DNA of 64,000 nucleotides, from assembly GCA_036655715.1 (NCBI GenBank), contig JAVVPO010000001.1:65224-129223 (forward strand), in the 5' to 3' direction. A model generated the notes under the pieces. The model did not search any database. It was not told the DNA's origin and saw nothing but the letters and a program-made list of their open reading frames with translations. The position numbers and the translations under genes were made by a program. The DNA is from JAVVPO01 sp036655715 (GTDB lineage: Bacteria > Bacillota > Clostridia > Lachnospirales > Cellulosilyticaceae). This document shows positions 43,930 to 51,461 of the stretch, piece by piece. Numbering within the stretch: position 1 is the first letter of the stretch; each line of letters opens with the position of its first letter.

Positions 43930-44771
43930 TAATGCTCTACCTCCCGACTTCTAGTAAAGATAAGTTGAGGTATAGATATAAGTGCTACCAAGATAAAGAA
44001 TATAACCGCTTTTGCCTGACCTACACCTTCCCATCCTACTCTTCCATAGAAAGTATTGTAAATATCCAAGGCTAGCATAGCCGTCTTGTTAGAAGGCGCT
44101 CCTGCCGTTAGTGCTAAGTTCTGATCAAATAACTTAAAAGCATTAGATACTGTTAAGAATAAGCAAATGGTAATAGAAGGCATAACTAATGGAATGGTTA
44201 TACTACGTAAAACTCTAAAAGGTGATGCCCCATCAATTTTTGCTGCTTCAACAATGGTATCTGGGATATTTTGAATCCCTGCAATATAGATAATCATCAT
44301 GTATCCAATAAGTTGCCAATTTATCAATATGATTAATCCCCAAAAACCATACTCTGGTTTGTATGTAAGCGTTACTCCAAATTGTTGTAGTATTCCATTT
44401 AGAATAAGCTGCCAGATATAGCCTAGTACAATCCCGCCTATTAAATTTGGCATGAAAAATACTGTTCTAAATAAATTGGTTCCTTTCATTCCTCTAGTAA
44501 GTAATAATGCTAATAAAAAGGCAAATAGATTAATGGTAATAATGGCTACTACTGCAAACTTCGCGGTGAACCACAGTGCATTTAAAAAGTCCTGGTTAGA
44601 AAAGGCCTTAATATAATTGGATAACCCCACCCATTTAGCATCTGTAACTGTCGTAAACTCTGTAAAAGATAACCCTATCCCCATGATAAAGGGAATTAAA
44701 AAGGCTATTAAAAAAGCTATAGCTGTAGGTAACACAAAAAACGGAAAATATTTTTTGAGTGTTTTTTCCAT
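43929..44771 (-). CDS. CUT1 sugar ABC transporter permease (MalF-like)
   Basis: A 280-residue permease with six helices and the EAA loop VEAAKIDGASPFRVLRSITIPL near residue 190. It lacks the large periplasmic loop of enteric MalF, as is usual for Firmicutes. It is the second gene of the binding protein/permease/permease operon, 32 bases after the binding-protein stop and overlapping the next gene by one base. Confidence 0.92.
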   Translation of the reverse strand: MEKTLKKYFPFFVLPTAIAFLIAFLIPFIMGIGLSFTEFTTVTDAKWVGLSNYIKAFSNQDFLNALWFTAKFAVVAIITINLFAFLLALLLTRGMKGTNLFRTVFFMPNLIGGIVLGYIWQLILNGILQQFGVTLTYKPEYGFWGLIILINWQLIGYMMIIYIAGIQNIPDTIVEAAKIDGASPFRVLRSITIPLVMPSITICLFLTVSNAFKLFDQNLALTAGAPSNKTAMLALDIYNTFYGRVGWEGVGQAKAVIFFILVALISIPQLIFTRSREVEH

Positions 44772-44803
44772 AAATTTTCCTCCTCAAATGATATTTAGAA
44801 AAT

Positions 44804-46150
44804 TTATTTTGCTTTTGCTGCGCTTTCTTTTGCCCAAGATTCTTTAACGATTTTAGCTACTTCATCCCAATTTTTTTGACCTTGTGCATATTCTAAAAGT
44901 GCATTACCAAAATCATCTTTGAATTGCTCACTTGGGAATCCTGCAAATGTCCATGGTACAGATGTAACATCTTTTTCCATCCATCTTAATACTTCTTTTG
45001 CTAATGGATCAGATGGCTTTTCATTCTCCTCAAATGTATTAAATGGTGCAATAAACCCTAAATCATTTGTTACATAAGATTTTCCTGTTTCACTTGAGAA
45101 TAACCACTCTAAGAAAGCAACTGACATATCTTGTTTTTCCTTAGAAATTTTACCATTGATTGCAAAGTAGTTTTCTGTTCCAATACATAATCCTTGTGTT
45201 TCTTCTCCTGGCATACCTGTATAGATTGGTAAGTATTTGATGTCATCTTCACTTACAACATTGCCCTCTACGCCATTAATCTGTCCCCATGCCCAGTTAC
45301 CATTTTGAACCATTGCTACTTGGCCTAATGCAAACTCAGCCATAGAATCATCTACTGATTTACTACCTAGAAGTCCTGGCTCTGAAGCAGAGTTCTTGAT
45401 GTATAGATCAAATATATTTTTGTAATTTTCTTCATATGTAAAATCAATAGCTGTTGTTCCTATACTCGCTAAAATAGTATTATCATACTCTTTATTTTCT
45501 AAGAATTCATAGTAAAAAGGTACGTTAGCTAAGTGAGTTTGCCATCTCCATTGTTCTCCACTTCCTAGTGAAGTAGATGAAAATACACCTTTAATACCTA
45601 ATTCATCTTTATGTTTAGTCATATCTTCTGCTACACTTGATAGCATTTCGAAGTTTGTAATTTCTTCTGCTGAATTAATAGCAACTAATTTATTAGGTAA
45701 TGCAAAGTATTTTTCCATGATTGCATTGTTATAGATAATACCATAACCTTCAACAACGTAAGGAATACCATATACCCCATCCCCATTTGTTACAGCTAAG
45801 CTTTGATCAGATAAATAGCTATATAGTTTGGTATCTTTTAAATCTAAGCAATAATCTGCCCATGCACTATAGCCTACTGGTCCGTTAATTTGAAAAATAG
45901 TTGGTGCTTCTGATTTAGACATCTCTGATTTCAAAGTTGTTTCGTATGAGCCACTAGCAGCTGTCACAACTTTAACTTTAACCCCTGTCTCTTTGAAATA
46001 ATCATCTGCAATTTTTTCATAAACTTCTGCAATTTCAGGTTTGAAGTTTAAAAAATAAATCTCTTTTGCCTCTTCTTTTGTTCCACACCCTACCATAGAA
46101 AAGATCATTAATCCACTTAAAAGTAGCCCCAACATTTTTTTAATTTTCAT
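44804..46150 (-). CDS. sugar-binding lipoprotein of a CUT1 ABC transporter
   Basis: A 448-residue extracellular solute-binding protein. The lipoprotein signal peptide is cut before Cys22 (FSMVGCG), and the mature part shows the family 1 fold (TPxIFQINGP-like region, GDGVYGIPYVVEGYGIIYN, FALGQVAMVQNGNWAWGQI). It captures an oligosaccharide, probably a maltodextrin from context. It is the first gene of the operon, preceded by AGGGG and by a palindromic GGTAACGTTACC operator about 80 bases upstream. Confidence 0.92.
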   Translation of the reverse strand: MKIKKMLGLLLSGLMIFSMVGCGTKEEAKEIYFLNFKPEIAEVYEKIADDYFKETGVKVKVVTAASGSYETTLKSEMSKSEAPTIFQINGPVGYSAWADYCLDLKDTKLYSYLSDQSLAVTNGDGVYGIPYVVEGYGIIYNNAIMEKYFALPNKLVAINSAEEITNFEMLSSVAEDMTKHKDELGIKGVFSSTSLGSGEQWRWQTHLANVPFYYEFLENKEYDNTILASIGTTAIDFTYEENYKNIFDLYIKNSASEPGLLGSKSVDDSMAEFALGQVAMVQNGNWAWGQINGVEGNVVSEDDIKYLPIYTGMPGEETQGLCIGTENYFAINGKISKEKQDMSVAFLEWLFSSETGKSYVTNDLGFIAPFNTFEENEKPSDPLAKEVLRWMEKDVTSVPWTFAGFPSEQFKDDFGNALLEYAQGQKNWDEVAKIVKESWAKESAAKAK

Positions 46151-46230
46151 ACGCTTAACCCCTCTTTACATTTTATTATGATTTTTTATTAAACGCTTTT
46201 ACTAAAATGTCTTACCCTTAACCCCAAGCC

Positions 46231-46242
46231 GGTAACGTTACC
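46231..46242 (-). promoter_or_regulatory. LacI-family operator upstream of the sugar ABC operon
   Basis: GGTAACGTTACC is a perfect 12-base palindrome with the central CG typical of LacI-type sites. A -10-like TATATAA lies just upstream on the minus strand, and a second half-site (GGTAACAT) precedes it. A LacI gene lies 3 kb away. Confidence 0.7.
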
Positions 46243-46420
46243 AATTTATATAATAAATGTTACCACATTTGTATTTATTCCACAAGCTTTTTTTATACTT
46301 TTATATAATTAAATTATATTTTCAGTTTTAATTTTATTATTTCATATAATTATAACTAAAAATAAGCTTAATCATCTGTTACTATTTACAATGCAAAACA
46401 TTTTAATTTTTATCATGGTT

Positions 46421-46788
46421 CTACGTATTAGTAAATACTTGCTTTGCAATAGATAATGCCTCTTCAAAAACTATATGCTCTTCATCTACTAATATTCTAA
46501 TAAATTCAGGAATAGCATGTATTGACATTTTTTGAGCCATAAGCAATAATCGGCACATTCTATTTGCTGGCCCTCTACAATCCTTTGGGTGAATAGACCA
46601 TTGCTAATAAGCCATCTTATTTTGCTTATACGTTTCTTCTGTCTTTTCCCAGTTATCTACAACCCCTTCAAGAAGTGCTGAAGATAAGCTGTTCCAGACT
46701 TAATAGGGCGCCGCTTTTTCTAGAGATTTCCCATACTTCACTTTACAATATTTTTTCATGTTATCTTGCAATTCTTGTTTATTCATCA
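46421..46788 (-). pseudogene. glgP: glycogen/maltodextrin phosphorylase remnant
   Basis: It begins directly after malQ and reads as the phosphorylase N-terminus: MMNKQELQDNMKKY, YGKSLEKAAPY, TAA (where VW follows, normally YEVWNAL), SLSSALLEGVVDNWEKTEETYKQNKMAY, then TAG. After a deletion of hundreds of residues, the conserved IPEFIRILVDEEHIVFEEALSIAK segment follows, then a stop at 46421. A full enzyme has 750-820 residues. Two nonsense codons plus the deletion make it clearly dead. A malQ-glgP pair was the original operon. Confidence 0.87.
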
Positions 46789-46790
46789 TA

Positions 46791-48275
46791 TTATTTGCAC
46801 CTTCCATATAACTTTGTCAACGTATAAAGTTTATTAGCTAGTTCCTCAGTTAACACTCCTTCTTCCATACGCCACTTCCAATTACTCCCGAGTGTAGATG
46901 GATAATTCATTCTTGCTTCATTTCCAAGATCTAATACATCTTGCATCATCGTAATAGCCACATCGCCCACGCTACTCCATGCTCCACGTATAAATCCCCA
47001 CGTTAGTCCTTCTTCCGGTGTTAATCTAAGATAATGCTTAGCATGTAAGATATCTTTTGCATCCCCAGTTGTCTCCATCCATCCTTTTATAGTGTCATTA
47101 TCATGAGTCCCTGTGTACACCATACAATGACTTTCATATGTATGTGGTATATAGTCACTTTCTTCCCTTTCATCAAAAGCAAATTGAAGTACTTTCATCC
47201 CTGGATATCCTGTAGCATCTCTAAAATCAACCACCTCTTGTGTTAAGTATCCTAAATCTTCTGCAATGATATTAACCTCACCTAGTTCTCTTTTAATTGC
47301 TTCAAACAGCTTAATTCCAGGCCCTTTAATCCATTTGCCATTAATAGCAGTCTCTTCACCATAAGGTATTTCCCAATAAGATTCAAACCCTCTAAAATGA
47401 TCAATACGTATCATATCAAATAATTTGAGACTTTCTCTTATGCGCTCTACCCACCATGTATACTTTGTTTCTTCTAAGTAGTTCCAATCATATATTGGAT
47501 TTCCCCATAATTGCCCTGTTTCAGAAAAAGCATCTGGTGGGCAACCTGCTACTACTATAGGATTTTTGTGCTGGTCTAATTTAAATAGCTCGGAGTTTGC
47601 CCATGCATCGCTGCTATCAGCCGCTACATAGATAGGAATATCTCCAATAATTTGTATACCAAGATTGTTTACATAGGTTTTTAAGGCATGCCACTGCTTA
47701 TAAAATTCGTATTGAATAAATATCCAAAAATCTATTTCATCTGCTAGAGTTTCTTTGTAGTAGGCCATAGCCTTAGGTGTTCTTAGCTTAATCTCTGTAT
47801 CCCACTCTTGCCAGCTTACTAAATTCATTTTTTCCTTAATGGCCATATACATGGCATAGTCACGAATCCAGTAAGCATTTTGTTTTTCAAAGTCACCTAT
47901 TTCTTTCTCTAAGTAACCTTTAGAGCGTTTGTAAGCTTTCCGTAAAACTTTATATCTTTCATTAAATAATTCTTCATAGTCAACTTGTGTTTTATCATTT
48001 CCAAAGTTTATATCTGCTAAATCTTTCTCATCTAATAACTCATCTTTTACCAAAGTTATCAAATCAATGAAATAGGGATTCCCTGCGAAGGCTGAAAAGG
48101 CTTGATAAGGTGAATCACCATATCCCGTATGTCCTAACGGTAGAATCTGCCAATAGCTTTGCCCTGATTTATCCATGAAATTCGCAAACTTATAGGCTTC
48201 TTCTCCAAATGTTCCTATGCCATATGATTCAGGTAATGAAGAAATATGCATAATAATACCACTACTTCTTTTCAT
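46791..48275 (-). CDS. malQ: 4-alpha-glucanotransferase (amylomaltase)
   Basis: A 494-residue GH77 enzyme that transfers maltodextrin units. It has the N-terminal RSSGIIMHISSLPESYGIG, PLGHTGYGDSPYQ, IGDIPIYVAADSSD, PPDAFSETGQLWGNP, IRIDHFRGF (nucleophile Asp near 297), IAEDLG (acid/base Glu near 343) and GTHDNDT. It would work with the ABC importer and the now broken phosphorylase. Its promoter region carries two LacI-type sites at 48297-48319. Confidence 0.95.
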   Translation of the reverse strand: MKRSSGIIMHISSLPESYGIGTFGEEAYKFANFMDKSGQSYWQILPLGHTGYGDSPYQAFSAFAGNPYFIDLITLVKDELLDEKDLADINFGNDKTQVDYEELFNERYKVLRKAYKRSKGYLEKEIGDFEKQNAYWIRDYAMYMAIKEKMNLVSWQEWDTEIKLRTPKAMAYYKETLADEIDFWIFIQYEFYKQWHALKTYVNNLGIQIIGDIPIYVAADSSDAWANSELFKLDQHKNPIVVAGCPPDAFSETGQLWGNPIYDWNYLEETKYTWWVERIRESLKLFDMIRIDHFRGFESYWEIPYGEETAINGKWIKGPGIKLFEAIKRELGEVNIIAEDLGYLTQEVVDFRDATGYPGMKVLQFAFDEREESDYIPHTYESHCMVYTGTHDNDTIKGWMETTGDAKDILHAKHYLRLTPEEGLTWGFIRGAWSSVGDVAITMMQDVLDLGNEARMNYPSTLGSNWKWRMEEGVLTEELANKLYTLTKLYGRCK

Positions 48276-48296
48276 GTCTTATTCTCCTCTATCTTC

Positions 48297-48334
48297 GAAA
48301 CCGTTATCGGAAACGTTTCTAATACCATATTATA
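48297..48334 (-). promoter_or_regulatory. malQ promoter -10 with two LacI-type operators
   Basis: On the + strand, GAAACCGTTATCGG (48297-48310) and GAAACGTTTC (48310-48319) are imperfect and perfect palindromes with central CG. On the minus strand a TATAAT -10 box lies immediately upstream (48329-48334), so a bound repressor would cover the transcription start. Confidence 0.65.
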
Positions 48335-48412
48335 AAAAAAAGGAGAGCTTTACAAGTATTTTATACAACTTAAAATATATTTGTATAAAATATTCTAATC
48401 TCTCACTCTCTT

Positions 48413-49429
48413 TTATCTATTATTACTCATGTCTTTACAAGATGCACCTTCTAGTAGTTTTGTTTCTAGTATCCTATGCTGATGCTTCTTTTGATCACTT
48501 AATATATCAAACAATAAATCTGCACTCATTTCAGCCATTTGTTTTCTAGGCTGCTTAATGGTTGTAATCGTTGGTGTATAATAATGCGCTATATCCATAC
48601 CATCAAACCCTATGATTGATATATCTTCCCCTATTTCAAATCCACTGTCACTTACAGCTTTAGCTACGCCTATAGCCATTGTATCTGATATGGCAAAAAT
48701 AGCAGTTGGCCTGTTAGTCTCTAAAAATTTCATAGTTTCCTTATAGGCTTTATCAACCAAGTAGTCTCCCATTAATACATTTTCATTTTTAAACTCAATT
48801 CCTCGTTCTTGCAGTGCTTTTTGATAACCTTGATATCTTGCAAAACTTGCCGCTTCGCTTTTGTCACAAATCATAATACAAATATCTTTATGACCCTTTT
48901 CAATAAGATACTGCACAGCCATATAGGCTGCCTGCTCATTATCAATATCTATGACAGAGAATTTATTCTTCACCTCATTTTCTTTTGGTAAGTTTATTGA
49001 TGTTAAAATAATAGGAATATCTATTCCTTGAAAGGTATCTTCTTTCACCTTACTAAAATTCCCACCAAGGCAGATCATCCCCTGTAACCTTTTTTCTTTT
49101 ATGAACCTTATAGTACTATCAATATCATTATCCTCTACCTCTGTGTGTTGCAAAATCATCATATAACCCATATGTTGAATTCTTTCACTTATTATATTAA
49201 TCATTTCAGATAGAAATGGATTGAATATACCTTTAATTAAAACACCAATATTTTTGGTGTTGTTTTGTTTAAGTACTCTTGCACTATCATTAGGTATATA
49301 ATTATATTCTTTAATCACATTTAATATATGTTCTCTTGTTTCTTTTTTTACGTCTGGATGATTGTTAACTACTCTAGACACTGTACTTACGCCTACCCCT
49401 GATATACGTGCAATATCTTTAATATTCAT
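48413..49429 (-). CDS. LacI-family transcriptional regulator of the maltodextrin-type locus
   Basis: A 338-residue repressor. The N-terminal helix-turn-helix and hinge read IKDIARISGVGVSTVSRVVNNHPDV and ARVLKQNNTKNIGV, and a periplasmic-binding-like effector domain follows (FDGMDIAHYYTPTITTIKQP). It lies directly upstream of malQ in the same direction. Palindromes of LacI type upstream of malQ and the ABC operon are its likely targets, with a maltodextrin as inducer. That link is inference from position. Confidence 0.92.
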   Translation of the reverse strand: MNIKDIARISGVGVSTVSRVVNNHPDVKKETREHILNVIKEYNYIPNDSARVLKQNNTKNIGVLIKGIFNPFLSEMINIISERIQHMGYMMILQHTEVEDNDIDSTIRFIKEKRLQGMICLGGNFSKVKEDTFQGIDIPIILTSINLPKENEVKNKFSVIDIDNEQAAYMAVQYLIEKGHKDICIMICDKSEAASFARYQGYQKALQERGIEFKNENVLMGDYLVDKAYKETMKFLETNRPTAIFAISDTMAIGVAKAVSDSGFEIGEDISIIGFDGMDIAHYYTPTITTIKQPRKQMAEMSADLLFDILSDQKKHQHRILETKLLEGASCKDMSNNR

Positions 49430-49540
49430 ACGCTCCTCCTATTATCTAGTAATATTAACTATACCCTATTAATCTTTAAAACACAAACCCCAATTATTCC
49501 ACTTATTCAAATATCTTTCTACTTTTTTAGCATTAGAAAA

Positions 49541-49564
49541 AGGCCTAGCACCTATGCTAGGCCT
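49541..49564 (-). terminator. terminator after the Dus gene
   Basis: AGGCCTAGCA (49541-49550) and TGCTAGGCCT (49555-49564) form a 10-bp perfect stem. On the minus strand a T run follows. It lies about 40 bases past the Dus stop. Confidence 0.8.
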
Positions 49565-49602
49565 CCTGGTATGAACCCTCCTTATCTCTCATCACAACAA
49601 GC

Positions 49603-50541
49603 TTATTTTATAATATCTTGTTCTTCAAATAGACTAGAAACAGCGTGCTCATAATCATATAATTTCTGTGATTTATTAATTTTCTTTATATACTTTTCGT
49701 GATTAGAAAATGTTTGCTTCATATAGAACCATACTTCTTTCATTTTAAACAATACATTCCTATCACCAAAAAGTATACTTTGATAATCTTCGTAAATTTT
49801 ATCATGAAAGTCTCTTAATACCTTTTTATCAAGTACACTCGTACTAGTGATATCATTTATTAGTCCAGGACTTGTGATAAGTCCCCTACCAAGCATGACT
49901 GTTTCTACAGTTGGAAAAGCATCTATAAATGCCTTATAATCATTAGCTGTGAAAATATCACCATTATAACCTACGGTATTCTTACTTAAAGCTAATCCAT
50001 CTTTAAAAACTTCCATGTTCGGCTTATTTTTATAATAATCCTTTTGGATTCTAGGATGAATGATAAGCTCCTCCATTGGATATTTATTAAATATCTCAAT
50101 CAATTTATAAAACTCTTCAGACTCATCCTTTCCTATTCTCGTTTTCACTGATATTTTCGCAACCTGCGCAGAAAAGATTTCATCTAAAAATCTATCAAGA
50201 TCTTCTCTTTGTGAAAGGAATCCAGACCCTTTATTTTTTGAAACTACCGTACCAGAAGGACATCCTAAGTTTAGGTTCATTTCATTATATCCAAATTCCT
50301 TTATTTGCTTTGCTGTTCGAATAAAATCTTCTGCGTTATTCGTTAGAATTTGTGGAATGACAACGATTCCTTTGTTGTGCTCAGGCAAAATGTCCTGTAA
50401 CTCTCTCGTTGTAAAACTCCCATGCTGATTGGCAGAAACAAAAGGGGTAAAATATTTGTCTACGTCGTTAAAGAAAGCTGCATGGGCATTTCTATAAATA
50501 TACCCCGTCACGCCTTCCATTGGTGCGAAATAAAATTTCAT
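49603..50541 (-). CDS. tRNA-dihydrouridine synthase
   Basis: A 312-residue FMN enzyme that reduces uridines in tRNA. It starts FYFAPMEGVTGYIYR, has catalytic Cys94 in NLNLGCPSG, and carries KTRIG near 155, IHPRIQKDYY and VMLGRGLITSPGL. The length is that of bacterial Dus proteins. The position modified cannot be read by eye. It is a single gene. Confidence 0.92.
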   Translation of the reverse strand: MKFYFAPMEGVTGYIYRNAHAAFFNDVDKYFTPFVSANQHGSFTTRELQDILPEHNKGIVVIPQILTNNAEDFIRTAKQIKEFGYNEMNLNLGCPSGTVVSKNKGSGFLSQREDLDRFLDEIFSAQVAKISVKTRIGKDESEEFYKLIEIFNKYPMEELIIHPRIQKDYYKNKPNMEVFKDGLALSKNTVGYNGDIFTANDYKAFIDAFPTVETVMLGRGLITSPGLINDITSTSVLDKKVLRDFHDKIYEDYQSILFGDRNVLFKMKEVWFYMKQTFSNHEKYIKKINKSQKLYDYEHAVSSLFEEQDIIK

Positions 50542-50638
50542 CTATTAAATAGCTCCTTTGTATATCTAGTTATTTTCTGTTAGTTCCCTTACGCTATTAT
50601 ACAACAAAATCTTCTTCCATTCTCCTTTAAATAATAAC

Positions 50639-51238
50639 TTAAATATCTATTTTCATATTCTTATAATAGTATTCTTTATCTCTATCATTAATCCCACGAA
50701 GGACGCGGCAAGGATTCCCCACAGCAACAACGTTGGCTGGAATATCTTTTGTCACAATACTTCCTGCACCAATAACAGTATTATCACCAATATTCACCCC
50801 AGGCAAAATGACAGCTCCTGCCCCTATCCAAACATTGTTTCCTATATGTACAGGAATATTATATTGCGCAACCTTTCTTCTAAGTTCTGGATCAATAGGA
50901 TGTCCAGCAGTTGCAATTGTTACATTTGGCCCAATCATTACACTATCACCAATGAAAATGTCTGTATCATCTACTAATGTGAGATTGAAATTGGCATAAA
51001 CATTGTTCCCCAAGTGTGTATACTTTCCCCAGTTCGCTCTAAGAGGTGGCTCGATATAACAATTTTCACCTACTTCCGCTAAAAGTTCCTTTAAAATTTT
51101 TTCTCGCTTTTCTCCTTCTGACGGCCTGATCTGATTGAAATCATATAATTTTTCCAAGCATTGTGTTTGCTCTACCATTAAATCATTATCATTACAGAAA
51201 TACACCTTTTGACTTTGCATTTTTTCTTTAGCTGACAT
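50639..51238 (-). CDS. sugar O-acetyltransferase (maltose/galactoside acetyltransferase type)
   Basis: A 199-residue left-handed beta-helix enzyme. The hexapeptide repeats NVTIATAGHPIDPELRR (catalytic His in AGHP), IGNNVWIGAGAVILPGVNIGDNTVIGAGSIV and VAVGNPCRVLR are clear. The N-terminal MAC domain is visible as the first 55 residues. It acetylates sugars with acetyl-CoA, perhaps to detoxify non-metabolisable ones. It is a single gene with AGGAGA before the ATG. Confidence 0.92.
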   Translation of the reverse strand: MSAKEKMQSQKVYFCNDNDLMVEQTQCLEKLYDFNQIRPSEGEKREKILKELLAEVGENCYIEPPLRANWGKYTHLGNNVYANFNLTLVDDTDIFIGDSVMIGPNVTIATAGHPIDPELRRKVAQYNIPVHIGNNVWIGAGAVILPGVNIGDNTVIGAGSIVTKDIPANVVAVGNPCRVLRGINDRDKEYYYKNMKIDI

Positions 51239-51407
51239 ATTCTATCTCCTTCATATGTAATTAAACTTTTTTTAGTTAATTCTCTTAATCTTTATTTTAT
51301 AGTAATATACAATATTGTTCAACAATTAAACTTTTTATCTGCTGAAGTCGGTCGATTTGGCAACTTCAAACCATTACACTTTCGCCGCGTGCATACTCCT
51401 TTTACTA

Positions 51408-51450
51408 TGAAATGAAAGGCTTAGAGTTTCCCCTAAGCCTTTCATTTCAT
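51408..51450. terminator. 18-bp perfect stem terminator of the GTPase-nuclease fusion gene
   Basis: ATGAAATGAAAGGCTTAG (51408-51425) is exactly complementary to 51433-51450. It lies 12 bases past the stop codon of the fusion gene. Confidence 0.85.
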
Positions 51451-51461
51451 CTATCATTTGA

